Source: Candidatus Thorarchaeota archaeon (lineage in GTDB: Archaea; Asgardarchaeota; Thorarchaeia; Thorarchaeales; Thorarchaeaceae). From it: a stretch of 64,000 nt of DNA. The stretch spans positions 16,145-80,144 of the forward strand of contig SDNP01000012.1 of the NCBI GenBank assembly GCA_004524445.1, written 5' to 3'. Of the stretch, positions 30,725 to 41,057 are shown piece by piece. The position numbers and the translations under genes are program-made. The notes below the pieces were generated by a model that saw only the letters and a list, made by a program, of their open reading frames with translations, had not been told where the DNA came from and searched no databases. The first letter of the stretch is position 1, and the number at the start of each line of letters is the position of its first letter.

Positions 30725-31453
30725 CTAGGGACGACCGAGTCTTTCAATAAGTTCCTTATGCTCGCAGGATGGCATCATTTTCACAGCCTCTGCTATATTC
30801 TGACTGACATGCTTGGGAATATGAGTGTCCTGCCAAATGTGATGACGCTTGAACTCTGCAATTTCAAGATTCTCGCAAATTCCTCGAATAGTAGTGGTTA
30901 GGTCTGTCTGAATGCTTCTCATGGTTCGGGAGTTTATAAGAGGAAAAATAATGCTTGGAGCGGCGGGAATCAGAAACAATAGTGCAAACCCTAAAGATGT
31001 AGCCGGCATCCATTGCAGAAGAAAATCAATCGTGTCGACAGGCATGGAAAGAATATTGTATACGTGCAAAAGGGCGGCAGTATACGATCCGATATACAAG
31101 AGGAGGGATACAAAAGATATGACCAGAAAGGGAAACCCCACCAGCAATAGATTGTCAATCATGTTTCTCTTTGAAACGTAGGGCAGGATAGCTCCTCCAA
31201 TGAAACTCGTATCGTCATTCCCTTTCACCCTCTGGAATGGGAGAACACAATCATTCAATTTCAAAGAAAGAAAACTCCTGTCACTATGTTGTGTTATACT
31301 TTCATATCCCTTCTCAGAAAATCTCTCAAGGAGCAATTCAAGTGTAGGAAGAGGTTCACCCTGTATGAGGAAAAGAAACCCCTGGTCAGAGTCCATTGGT
31401 TTCAGGTACCACAACCTACACATGGTCCTCAAAATATTTCCGTACTCATCCAA
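30725..31453 (-). CDS. Membrane protein, unknown function
   Basis: Two strong hydrophobic stretches; open frame of 242 aa. Confidence 0.6.
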   Translation of the reverse strand: MDEYGNILRTMCRLWYLKPMDSDQGFLFLIQGEPLPTLELLLERFSEKGYESITQHSDRSFLSLKLNDCVLPFQRVKGNDDTSFIGGAILPYVSKRNMIDNLLLVGFPFLVISFVSLLLYIGSYTAALLHVYNILSMPVDTIDFLLQWMPATSLGFALLFLIPAAPSIIFPLINSRTMRSIQTDLTTTIRGICENLEIAEFKRHHIWQDTHIPKHVSQNIAEAVKMMPSCEHKELIERLGRP

Positions 31454-31623
31454 CTTAAATTAACGGGGTATCTATCATATTAACTCGAGTTTGATTTCAT
31501 TTATTATGCAACTTGTAATTTCGCAAGTATCAATCCCAAGGTTGATTGTTTCTTTCTGATAGTTCAAAGAAGATAATATTGAATGTATTTCGAAAAATAA
31601 TCGTACAATTGATGGACAAATCA

Positions 31624-32082
31624 TTATTCGTCTTCAAGAATGATTTTTGCCGTGCCTTCGAAAACGGAAAGCTGGTCATCTGTGATTTTATTTCCACCTT
31701 CATCCACCACATACCAAGCAGATTTTGGGTCAATTTCATCAAATGGCCATTGCTCCTCCAAGACATTCCGTAAAATCTTGTCAGGTTCTGCCCTTAGGAA
31801 GTACTCGTCCCCGGTCGCGGGATTCTTCACCACTCGAGCAATTTTGCCATCTTGTTCCTTCGTTATGCTGGTGGATGAGCGTAGAATGTTTAGTTTGCCA
31901 GAAAAGTAACAGAAACTAAGAAAGAGGAGGATAGATGTAACAATAAGGAGTGAGGCAGATTGGGTTGGGGGAAGAGGAAGTATACCTGTTTCCCTAAACG
32001 CGCCCCAATAATAGAGAAGAATTATTGCAAAGGGAACTAGAAGGAATAATGCTGAAAGGATACCAATCTCTTTCTTCTTCAA
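31624..32082 (-). CDS. Small membrane protein with two TM helices and a soluble tail
   Basis: MKKKEIGILSALFLLVPFAIILLYYWG plus a second TM. Confidence 0.6.
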   Translation of the reverse strand: MKKKEIGILSALFLLVPFAIILLYYWGAFRETGILPLPPTQSASLLIVTSILLFLSFCYFSGKLNILRSSTSITKEQDGKIARVVKNPATGDEYFLRAEPDKILRNVLEEQWPFDEIDPKSAWYVVDEGGNKITDDQLSVFEGTAKIILEDE

Positions 32083-32204
32083 TCGCTAAGCACACCCACC
32101 CGAATTCGTTGTGTAACTGACATCTCCTTGGTAAAACAGGGAATTTACGCATAAATAGCTTCGGTGCAAATCGATGCAATTGGCAGAGGTTCTATTTCTG
32201 CAAT

Positions 32205-33311
32205 TTAGTTGCAGAATACGAATATGCTTTCGACGACATCGCGGAACTCATCATGAGGTAAGGCTTCATGGGCGCCAATATTCGTGTCACCATATCTCTC
32301 TTGATAATAGAGAACTACTCTACGTAATCCAACTCTGCAGAGTTCATCCGCATTTTCAACGACCAGATAGCATGCAAAATCATCAGACCGCTCAATGATC
32401 ACCTCTCTTGATTCAAGCCGTACGTGGCGCAGATTTTCTTCTCTGTCAGTACTCCTAGTTATCTCATCAATGAGTTTGGATGTCCCACAGATTGCTGCTG
32501 ATGTCAACTCAGCTGTGATGAGGTTATCTTGACTCCAGTCATAATAAGCCAACGCCATGCTGGTATCGATTGAGGAAACAAGTATGATTCGTTGGGGAGT
32601 CGCGTGTGAGAATGAGAGAAAGAGAGGATGGCGTGTGAAAGCATAGATTACCAAGCCCACCGAGAAAGAAAATGAAACATTGGATACCACAGCCCCATAC
32701 TGATTTGGTAAAATGAAAAGAATGAAAGAGCCTAGAAAGGCCGTAATCAATCCCACATAGAGGAGTTTCAACGACCTTCGTACCATGTAGGGGATGTTCT
32801 CTGATTTTTTCCTTTTCGCAACAATGCCCAAGATTTCTAGGGCAGGAAGAGCGGTCAACGCATTAAGTATCACAAAAAGCATATTGTCCGACGTTACAAA
32901 CCATATAGAATTCAAGTAATCATAGATTACGAACACATTTCCAGGAAGAATATACATAACGCACATTCCAGCATATATCATTGCATAGAGTATGAGACGG
33001 TCCCAACTCACTTTGGCCTGTCCACCAATAATTCCTCTTAGGATCAAGAATGCCCCCAAATAGAACAGCAGACCGCTACTCCGAAGAGATACCTCCATGA
33101 TGATCTGATCCGTGTTGGCTGGTGAATACCTAAACAACAAATCCACTATGCTGGAAGTGCCAAGAAGAATCATACCGGAGGAAACGAATAGAAGGGGTCG
33201 GAATTCCCACTTGCGATATGCATCAATGGACCGCCATGCCATATACAGAAAGATGAGCAAAGTGATGACAATGGCGGCAATGTTTAATAGAGCAATAGAT
33301 GAGAGTTGCAT
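32205..33311 (-). CDS. Multi-pass (about 7 TM) membrane protein with C-terminal soluble domain, possibly longin/roadblock-like
   Basis: Approximately seven hydrophobic segments, then RIILVSSIDTSMALAYYDW…LITAELTSAAICGTSKLIDEI…VRLESREVIIERSDDFACYLVV. Confidence 0.65.
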   Translation of the reverse strand: MQLSSIALLNIAAIVITLLIFLYMAWRSIDAYRKWEFRPLLFVSSGMILLGTSSIVDLLFRYSPANTDQIIMEVSLRSSGLLFYLGAFLILRGIIGGQAKVSWDRLILYAMIYAGMCVMYILPGNVFVIYDYLNSIWFVTSDNMLFVILNALTALPALEILGIVAKRKKSENIPYMVRRSLKLLYVGLITAFLGSFILFILPNQYGAVVSNVSFSFSVGLVIYAFTRHPLFLSFSHATPQRIILVSSIDTSMALAYYDWSQDNLITAELTSAAICGTSKLIDEITRSTDREENLRHVRLESREVIIERSDDFACYLVVENADELCRVGLRRVVLYYQERYGDTNIGAHEALPHDEFRDVVESIFVFCN

Positions 33312-33519
33312 TTTGGTGGTGCGCTCCGACAGGATGCTTTGCTAGGTAGCGTGAGTTGTAGATGAGAATGAGCCTAGCAGAATAATAAGTCTATGTCAAC
33401 TGGAATGAGGGTTTAGCAACATCAAAAGCAAACTTGGAGATATATGAGATGACAGTTTGGACAATGAGCGGGCTTCAGTGTGGCGCTTAAATTCTCTGCT
33501 TCTGAACTCTCATCCGAGG

Positions 33520-33732
33520 TCATCCCACGACCTCAAGGAGTTCAACCCAGTACCGTTTCTGGGAGGACAACACTCCTTTGTGCAAGATTGTCCAACCTAG
33601 AATAAACGGTTTCTCAAGACGTAGTTCACCCAATCTAATCTCGAATACAGTGTCAGCAGCATCAATCTTACTGCCGACTATTTGGGCATAATTTCTCAAA
33701 ATTGCTGCTCTCTTGTCTGTTGTATAAGCCAT
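33520..33732 (-). CDS. Small ORF (70 aa) overlapping the preceding one in another frame
   Basis: MAYTTDKRAAILRNYAQIVGSKIDAADTVFEIRLGELRLEKPFILGW…. Confidence 0.3.
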   Translation of the reverse strand: MAYTTDKRAAILRNYAQIVGSKIDAADTVFEIRLGELRLEKPFILGWTILHKGVLSSQKRYWVELLEVVG

Positions 33733-33866
33733 ATAGCTAATATGGCAATAGTTCGAATGTCATCTTGCCGTACTGAAATTTCCTCTACCTTCTTTAGAAT
33801 CTCAAGAAGTCCATTAGCCTCTAAAGTTGCCCTCTGTGATGTCAATTCAGCGACAATCTTCTCCAT
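33696..33866 (-). CDS. Small ORF (56 aa), possibly translated
   Basis: ATG..TGA read by hand: MEKIVAELTSQRATLEANGLLEILKKVEEISVRQDDIRTIAILAIWLIQQTREQQF. Confidence 0.3.
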   Translation of the reverse strand: MEKIVAELTSQRATLEANGLLEILKKVEEISVRQDDIRTIAILAIWLIQQTREQQF

Positions 33867-34049
33867 ATCATCTGCGAATTAATCAAGTGATTGTTTCACT
33901 TCTTTGACCGTGCGCCATCAACTATTTGATCTACATTCCAAGACCGATCTTCCACCATAATGAAAACCAGCTCCTCAGCATAGCAATTGCATTAAAAGCA
34001 CTGCAGTCTCAGCCTTCATCAAGACGCAAGACAATGGACGCACATTAGG

Positions 34050-34715
34050 TTGAGTGAAGATACAATGGCAGCCTATCGATATGACCTGCACATACACACC
34101 AACTACTCAGATGGCGTTGCCTCTGTCAGAGAAGTTGTGGAGAAGGCAGCGGCACTCCGACTTGAAACAATAGCTATCACCGACCACTTCTGGCCATCTT
34201 TGGGTAGTCAACGGGCAAAGAGAGGACTCATCAAAAATCGCAGAATCGAAATCGACCAGCTGAGAAGTGAGTATCCAGGACTCAGAATTCTTGATGGGGC
34301 AGAAGTAGATATCATGCCATATGGTAAACTGGCAGATGTTTCGGGTGGGTACGGTCAATTTGACATCCTAATAGGTTCATTTCATTACACCTGCGATTCA
34401 TCACTCTGGAGTTCTACATTGATAAAGGCACTGAGAGAGTTCAACTTCGATACATTGGGACATTGGGATGGTTATCTGACAAATTATCGGAAAGAGGACG
34501 GGCGGAGAGCGGCACAAGCACTTGCAGAAGCAAATGTGGCGATAGAATTGAGCGCCAGATATCCTGTCAGTCATACCGAGTTCCTAGAACTTGCGAGGGA
34601 TGCCGGCTGTAAGTTTGTCTTGGGAAGCGATGCGCATACCCTTAACGAGATTGGACGATTAGATGACCAAATCAAGATGGCAGAAGCTCTGAATCTTCCT
34701 CTCGTAGAGTATTAG
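34050..34715 (+). CDS. PHP-domain metal-dependent phosphoesterase
   Basis: YDLHIHTNYSDGVASVREVVEKA…AITDHFW…GSDAHT. Confidence 0.85.
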   Translation: MSEDTMAAYRYDLHIHTNYSDGVASVREVVEKAAALRLETIAITDHFWPSLGSQRAKRGLIKNRRIEIDQLRSEYPGLRILDGAEVDIMPYGKLADVSGGYGQFDILIGSFHYTCDSSLWSSTLIKALREFNFDTLGHWDGYLTNYRKEDGRRAAQALAEANVAIELSARYPVSHTEFLELARDAGCKFVLGSDAHTLNEIGRLDDQIKMAEALNLPLVEY

Positions 34716-34796
34716 CAGGGTAAAGAAGAATATCCAGAACGTTTTTGTCTGCTATCACCTCTCTATTTCCTGGATATTTAACGGAGGAATAACTCG

Positions 34797-35219
34797 ATGA
34801 ATGAAGATAAGCTGCTATTCCCATCAGAAGAATGGATTAATATTTACATGGAAAAGCTGAACAACAATAAGGCCTACAAAGACGCGGCGTCCACTTGGGA
34901 GGGCGATTTCATTTTTCAAATAGACCCCGATGGTGAGATAGTGGAGGAACCCATCAGATTCTACTTAGACCTTTGGCATGGTGATTGCAGAGAGGCAAAG
35001 ATGGCGGATGAGGATACTGATGCTGAGTTTGTCTACCAAGGCCCGTACAAGAATTGGAAGAAGTTGATTGAGGGAGAGATAGACCCGATAAAGGGACTGA
35101 TGTCAAGGAAATTTAAGCTCGGAAAAGGCGACATGGGAAAAATTATGCGAGCTACAAAGGCAGCAGCTGAGCTGGTGGCTACTGCATCGCAAATGCCAAC
35201 CAAGTATCTAGACGAATAG
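34797..35219 (+). CDS. SCP-2 sterol-transfer-like protein
   Basis: AASTWEGDFIFQIDPDG…FVYQGPYKNWKKLIEGEIDPIKGLMSRKFKLGKGDMGKIM. Confidence 0.7.
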   Translation: MNEDKLLFPSEEWINIYMEKLNNNKAYKDAASTWEGDFIFQIDPDGEIVEEPIRFYLDLWHGDCREAKMADEDTDAEFVYQGPYKNWKKLIEGEIDPIKGLMSRKFKLGKGDMGKIMRATKAAAELVATASQMPTKYLDE

Positions 35220-35253
35220 AACAAACAGCTAAAGACTACCAGGAGCAAGAGTA

Positions 35254-36339
35254 TTGAGCTTTCTTTACACTGATGTCTGTACATCTTTAGGCATCAAGTA
35301 TCCCATATTCCAAGGAGGAATGGGGCCCTATAAGACGGAAGACTTGGCGATAGCTGTCAGTAATGCCGGTGCACTAGGAGTGATTAGTAGCATCGGGATG
35401 GCAGCAACGCTTCTACCCGAAGCAGCACCTGTCGATGCAAAGAGGATGTTTGGAGAGGACCCACCAAAAGAGCTGCTGAGAAAATCAATAGAACGAGTCG
35501 CGGAAGAAACAAAGGCAAGTGAGGGAATATTTGGGGTAAATGTGCCCGTGGCATCTGAGTTCATTCTAGCATCCAAGATGTTCGTGGAACAAGTAATCGA
35601 ATCAAGAGAGAACGATTCAGAAATTGAGAAGCGGCTCAGAGTTTTAGTTACGTCAGCAGGCAACCCCACCCCATGGGCGGAAGTGAAGAAGCATGGGCTG
35701 ACCTGGGTTCATGTTGTACCATCAGTCTATCACGCCAAAAAGGCCGAAAAAGCAGGAGCAGATATAATCGTCGCTTCGGGGCATGAGGGAGGGGCACATG
35801 TTTCATGGGACCCGGTTCACTCAATGGTCTTAGTACCTGCGGTGGTGCGAAGCGTGGATGTGCCGGTTGTTGCCGCGGGAGGCTTTTGTGATGGGGCATC
35901 TTTGGCTGCTGCGATTTGTTTGGGTGCAGATGGTATTCAGATGGGAACCAGATTCATTGCAACAAAAGAAAGCGATTTCGAAGATCTTTGGAAGAAGGCG
36001 ATTATTGACAGAGAGGAAAGACAGACGTTAACGGGAAGGGGGCTATTTGGACCAATGAGATTCCTACGAAATAAGAGAGCCGAGAGGATTGTAGAGAGAA
36101 CATTGAAGGATGTACCTTCATTCTATCTCGGAGAACCAGTGCAGTCAAATGAAGAAATCCTGGAATTGGAGAGGTCAGGTTTCGATGAGCTCCTCAATGG
36201 CAATGAGAGTGAAGCACTCATGTTTGGTGGGGAGTGTTCAGGCCGAGTTGACGATCTCCCGTCAGTAGAGGAGCTAATAACTAGAATAATGAATGAATCA
36301 AGGAGCGCTTTCAACCGCATATGTGACAGTCTGGAGTAA
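35254..36339 (+). CDS. Nitronate monooxygenase / 2-nitropropane dioxygenase family
   Basis: IKYPIFQGGMG, GADIIVASGHEGGAH, VVAAGGFCDGASLAAAICLGADGIQMGTRF. Confidence 0.9.
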   Translation: MSFLYTDVCTSLGIKYPIFQGGMGPYKTEDLAIAVSNAGALGVISSIGMAATLLPEAAPVDAKRMFGEDPPKELLRKSIERVAEETKASEGIFGVNVPVASEFILASKMFVEQVIESRENDSEIEKRLRVLVTSAGNPTPWAEVKKHGLTWVHVVPSVYHAKKAEKAGADIIVASGHEGGAHVSWDPVHSMVLVPAVVRSVDVPVVAAGGFCDGASLAAAICLGADGIQMGTRFIATKESDFEDLWKKAIIDREERQTLTGRGLFGPMRFLRNKRAERIVERTLKDVPSFYLGEPVQSNEEILELERSGFDELLNGNESEALMFGGECSGRVDDLPSVEELITRIMNESRSAFNRICDSLE

Positions 36340-36443
36340 CTACTCGAAAGAGTCAGCAGACATAAGAGGGAGTGTTCTAATTGATTGAAAGGAAGGCATA
36401 TTCAAGCAAATAGCAGGTATGCCATGCCAAGAGGAATGAGAAG

Positions 36444-37619
36444 ATGGTCTGGTGGTTTCTAGTCCCGAAGGTTGTGTTTGGCGAAGATGCTCTCGATGAA
36501 CTTGAGCAGATTGAAGGTAAGAAGGCATTCATTGTCACTGACAAGGTGATTGCGGAAATCGGGCTTGCGGAGAAAGTACAGACAAAGCTTCAAGCACTCA
36601 ACTGGGACGTTCGCATCTGGAACAATGCAGAGGCAGATCCAAAGGTTTCGACAGCAAAATCAGCGGCGAAGGAGATGCGAAGCTTTGGAGCAGATTGGAT
36701 TTTTGCTATTGGAGGCGGATCCGTCATGGATGCCGCAAAAGCCGCGTGGGTACTCTATGCGAACCCAGACATGAATCTGGAGGCACTCACACCCTTCGAC
36801 TCTATAGGGGTCAGAGAGAAAGCAAAACTGGTTTGTATTCCGACAACTGCGGGGACAGGTTCAGAAACAACAAAGGCAATAGTTGTTCGCGAAGATGAGT
36901 CAGGTAGAAAGTTCGCAACTATCAATTCGGAACTTGTGGCGGATTTGGCAATATTGGAGCCAGAGTTTGTCAAAGGTCTACCCCGGGACTTGACTGCCTA
37001 CACGGGAATGGATGCACTGACTCATGCAGTTGAGGCGTATGTATCCATGTGGAAAAATGACTTTTCAGATGCATGTGCTCGTCAAGCTATTCGTATGGTC
37101 TTTCAATGGCTGCCTAAGTCAGTAGACAACCTGGAGGATTTAGAAGCGAGAGAAAAGATGCTTGTTGCTGCCAATCTTGCAGGTATGGCATTCAGTAATT
37201 CGCAAGTCTGTCTGGCGCACTCTCTCGGACATAGTATGGGATCAGTTCTTCGCACACAGCACGGTCTTGCTGTTGGATTGGCCCTTCCATACACCATAGA
37301 ATACAGCGCACATGATAACCCAGAAACCGCGACTCACTATTCTGATTTGGCAGGAATGCTGGGAATTGTCGAAAAGTCTGAGGAGGGCACAGCACGGCTT
37401 TTCGCAGAAAGCATTCGGAACTTACAGAAATCGATTGGCTTTCCTACAAGCATAAAGGAAGCGGGGGTTACAGAGGAGGAATTTGAGAAAGCTCTAGATA
37501 AAATGGTAGAATTCGCCATGATGGATTCTAGTATCACGATGACGCCAAGGAATATTGGAAGCGGAGAAATACGGAGAATGTATGAATACATGTTCGATGG
37601 CAAGAGAATTGATTTCTAG
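36444..37619 (+). CDS. Iron-containing alcohol dehydrogenase
   Basis: AIGGGSVMDAAKAAW, IPTTAGTGSETT, GMDALTHAVEAYVS, AHSLGHSMG. Confidence 0.92.
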   Translation: MVWWFLVPKVVFGEDALDELEQIEGKKAFIVTDKVIAEIGLAEKVQTKLQALNWDVRIWNNAEADPKVSTAKSAAKEMRSFGADWIFAIGGGSVMDAAKAAWVLYANPDMNLEALTPFDSIGVREKAKLVCIPTTAGTGSETTKAIVVREDESGRKFATINSELVADLAILEPEFVKGLPRDLTAYTGMDALTHAVEAYVSMWKNDFSDACARQAIRMVFQWLPKSVDNLEDLEAREKMLVAANLAGMAFSNSQVCLAHSLGHSMGSVLRTQHGLAVGLALPYTIEYSAHDNPETATHYSDLAGMLGIVEKSEEGTARLFAESIRNLQKSIGFPTSIKEAGVTEEEFEKALDKMVEFAMMDSSITMTPRNIGSGEIRRMYEYMFDGKRIDF

Positions 37620-37630
37620 GTGGGCTTGAA

Positions 37631-39445
37631 GTGAAGGGATACAGGGGAAAGACACTCCGAATAAATCTCAGCACATCAGAAACCTCAGTCGAGGAACTGA
37701 ATGAGGAGCTGGCAAGGCGGTTCATAGGCGGGGCAGGACTTGGAACCAGATTGTTATACGATATGGTGGACAAAGATACCAATCCCTTAGGGCCACACAA
37801 TCCGCTGATATTCATGACAGGACCATTTTGTGGGACGATGGTTCCTACTGGAAGCAAGGCATCTCTATGTGCACGTTCCCCGTACACGGGTCTCTTGGGA
37901 TATAGCACCTTTGGAGGTCACTTGGGCGCAGACATCAAGTTCGCCGGTTACGATGGAATTATCATTACTGGGCAAGCGAGCAAGCCGAGCTATGTTCTAG
38001 TAGAAGATGGGGATGTCGAAATCCGAGATGCAAGAGAAATTTGGGGATTAAATACTGAGGACACATGGAACGCTCTCAAGGAGGAAACAGGTTATAGAAA
38101 TGCAGGAGTTGCACGCATAGGAATTGCAGGCGAAAATCTCGTCAAATTTGCCAGCGTGATTGTAGACCACTACCGTGCAGCAGGACGCACCGGAATGGGT
38201 GCTGTAATGGGCTCAAAGAGAGTGAAGGCATTAGTTGTAAAGGGGACCGACAGAAAAGTCCCAGTTTATGATGATGAATTAAGGGAATATACAACAATGC
38301 TCAATGATGACAAGAGAGAGGACCCCACATTTGTGATGTACTCCGATTTGGGTACAGCTGGCTATGTGGATATGGCTAGCATCATGTATGGCTCTCTACC
38401 GGCCGGGTACTATACAGTATCAGACTTCGACGCATATGACATCAGCGGGACCACCATGCGAGAAAAGATTCTTGTTGGCAAGTCTGCATGCTATCGATGT
38501 CCTATTGGGTGTGGCAGGAGAATCAAAGTTGAGAAGGGGAGATACGCAACAGAAGAGTTTGCAGGACCCGAATTGGAGATTACCGGCACCATGGGTTCCC
38601 TCATTCTAAACAACAATCTTGAAGCCTTAGCATATGTAAGCAAGCAGTTCGACTTGCTAGGCGTCGATTTCATTTCAGGTGGAAACACGATAGCTTTTGC
38701 CTACTATCTATTTCAGGAAGGAATCTTAACAGCGAGCGATTTAGATGGTATAGAGCCTGAATGGGGAGAAGTCGAGAGCGCACTGTCACTATTGGAGAAG
38801 ATATCGAAAAGGGACGGAGTGGGTGACCTTCTTGCCGAGGGAAGCAAGTCTTTCGGAGCTGAATATGGTGTTGAGGAGTTGGCGGCACAAGTGAATGGAC
38901 TAGAGCTTCCTCAGCATGACCCCCGCGGATTCTCGGGTATGGCTATAGCCTATGCTACCTCGCCCCGCGGTGCCTGTCATATGAGCGCTGATATGTATAA
39001 CGTTCAAATGGGCCAGCAGAATGAGGCTCTAGATATTGTAAGTGAGGACAGATTCGCCAATGAAGCAGATATAGCTGCCAAGCAACAAGACTTCAGGTGT
39101 GTCACTAACTCGGCGGTAATCTGCAATTTCTACCCAATAAAGGCTGAAGAGCTTACTGAACTCGTGCAAAAGGTGACTGGGTGGGATTATTCTGTATCGG
39201 AGCTAGGAATGACTGGGGAGAGAATATTCACATTAATGAGATTGCTTAACCTGAGACTCGGTTATTCCACAGAAAATGAAAAGCTGCCTCAAATTGTAAT
39301 GCAACCTTTGGAGGGACCTACAGAGGGGCATGTTCCTGATATGGATGCACAGCTATCCACTTGGTACGAATATCGCAAGTGGGATCGGAAGACAGGCAAA
39401 CCGAGCACGGAACAACTCGAGAAGCTTGGACTGGACGGTATGTAG
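37631..39445 (+). CDS. aor: Tungsten-containing aldehyde:ferredoxin oxidoreductase
   Basis: GGAGLGTRLLYD, CYRCPIGCGR cluster-binding motif, DPRGFSGMAIAYATSPRGACH, late Cys VTNSAVICNF. Confidence 0.93.
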   Translation: MKGYRGKTLRINLSTSETSVEELNEELARRFIGGAGLGTRLLYDMVDKDTNPLGPHNPLIFMTGPFCGTMVPTGSKASLCARSPYTGLLGYSTFGGHLGADIKFAGYDGIIITGQASKPSYVLVEDGDVEIRDAREIWGLNTEDTWNALKEETGYRNAGVARIGIAGENLVKFASVIVDHYRAAGRTGMGAVMGSKRVKALVVKGTDRKVPVYDDELREYTTMLNDDKREDPTFVMYSDLGTAGYVDMASIMYGSLPAGYYTVSDFDAYDISGTTMREKILVGKSACYRCPIGCGRRIKVEKGRYATEEFAGPELEITGTMGSLILNNNLEALAYVSKQFDLLGVDFISGGNTIAFAYYLFQEGILTASDLDGIEPEWGEVESALSLLEKISKRDGVGDLLAEGSKSFGAEYGVEELAAQVNGLELPQHDPRGFSGMAIAYATSPRGACHMSADMYNVQMGQQNEALDIVSEDRFANEADIAAKQQDFRCVTNSAVICNFYPIKAEELTELVQKVTGWDYSVSELGMTGERIFTLMRLLNLRLGYSTENEKLPQIVMQPLEGPTEGHVPDMDAQLSTWYEYRKWDRKTGKPSTEQLEKLGLDGM

Positions 39446-39451
39446 GCGGAG

Positions 39452-40972
39452 TCAAGAGCTCATGTTTCCAACATTAGCTAGAACAGACTTTAGCACATCA
39501 TAGAGAATACCTACGTCTTCGATTTTCAGTTTCTCGTCGGGAGAATGGGGATTCTTTATTGTTGGGCCTATCGATACCATCTGTAGTCCAGGGATTCCCG
39601 CGCCCAGAATACCGCATTCTAATCCTGCGTGGATGGCTTCCACAATCACATCTTCCCCATAAACTTCCTCATACTTTTTCCGAAGGAACTTCAGAAACGG
39701 ACTCTGTGGATTTGGAGCCCAGCCAGGATACGCCGGGCTTCTTGTGCCGACCCATCCACCCATTTTTCCAATAAACATCAATCGTCGCCTCACAGACTCC
39801 AATTCCTCTTGAATACTGCTTCGTGAGGACATCTGTAATTCAATGCCATGTTCATCAGTATTGATTACTGCCACATTGTTCGATGTTTCGACAAGATCTT
39901 CTACTGTCGGTGAATATCTCAGGGGCCCATGTGGGAGAGAATGGATTGTCCGAATAACACATACTGAGCTCTCTGTGTTAAATGTGCTAACGGGAACCGA
40001 CTCGGTCAAAGCAATGTCGATGTTTGGTTCGAGAATACCCCCGTTGATACCTTGTCTGTTGTAGTAGTCGGTTATTGCTGAGATTTCTTCCTCAATCAGT
40101 CTCTTTGTTTCATCTGCATCTTCTTTTTTCACCGCAAAGATAGCATGAGATTCTCGAGGTATCGCATTTCTCTTACCCCCACCGGTCCAATTGGATAATC
40201 TTACCTCGACTTCGTCAACCAAGGTAGACAAACATCGAGCAACAAGTTTGTTTGCATTAGCTCGAGGCTCATGAATATCTACACCGGAGTGCCCACCCTG
40301 GAGTCCTGAAATGGAAAGTTTCAGGAACAAGTCATCACTCTTCGGCTCAAATTTCTGGATCTTCTTCTCAAGAACTGTATCTCCACCACCAGCCGAGCCT
40401 ATAGTTATCACGCCTACATCTTCAGAATCGAGATTTATGAGAAGCTTGCTCTCAATGCCCATTTCTTCTGGGTCTAATGCAAAGGCACCTGTGAGACCAG
40501 TTTCTTCGTCTACAGTTGCAAGCATCTCGAGAGGGCCATGCTTGACATCCGGGTCTGTCAATATCGCTAGGCCAAGTGACATTCCAATTCCATTATCTGC
40601 TCCTAAGGTTGTTTCGTCCGCATCGACCCAATCACCATTATCCTGAATTCGAACAGGTATTGGTTTATTCTCAAAATCAAATCCACCTTCTTTATCGGTT
40701 TCACATACCATATCCAAATGACCTTGAAGCATGACCGTTGGGGCATCCTCCATGTCGGGGTCCGCTTCCTTCTTGATGAGAATGTTTCCGGCCTCATCCT
40801 CAATAACATCAAATTCTAGGTCAAGTTCTTCGGCCTTCTTGGCAATCCACTTTTTTAGACGCTGTCTGATTTTCTCCTCTTTCTTTGATGGGCGTGGCGT
40901 CTTTGTAAAGACCTCCTCGAAAATATGCCAAACAATTTGTGGCTCTAGCTTCTCAAGCACCATGATATTCAA
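39452..40972 (-). CDS. pepD: Aminoacyl-histidine dipeptidase (M20 family)
   Basis: MLQGHLDMVCE, TLGADNGIGMSL, DEETGLTGAF, LQGGHSGVDI. Confidence 0.9.
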   Translation of the reverse strand: MNIMVLEKLEPQIVWHIFEEVFTKTPRPSKKEEKIRQRLKKWIAKKAEELDLEFDVIEDEAGNILIKKEADPDMEDAPTVMLQGHLDMVCETDKEGGFDFENKPIPVRIQDNGDWVDADETTLGADNGIGMSLGLAILTDPDVKHGPLEMLATVDEETGLTGAFALDPEEMGIESKLLINLDSEDVGVITIGSAGGGDTVLEKKIQKFEPKSDDLFLKLSISGLQGGHSGVDIHEPRANANKLVARCLSTLVDEVEVRLSNWTGGGKRNAIPRESHAIFAVKKEDADETKRLIEEEISAITDYYNRQGINGGILEPNIDIALTESVPVSTFNTESSVCVIRTIHSLPHGPLRYSPTVEDLVETSNNVAVINTDEHGIELQMSSRSSIQEELESVRRRLMFIGKMGGWVGTRSPAYPGWAPNPQSPFLKFLRKKYEEVYGEDVIVEAIHAGLECGILGAGIPGLQMVSIGPTIKNPHSPDEKLKIEDVGILYDVLKSVLANVGNMSS

Positions 40973-41057
40973 TCTCCAGTGCTCTAAGAAAAGAGCAGCC
41001 GTCTAATAGTCTTTACCACAGAGACGCTATCTTTTTGTCTATGTTCTCAAATCAATT

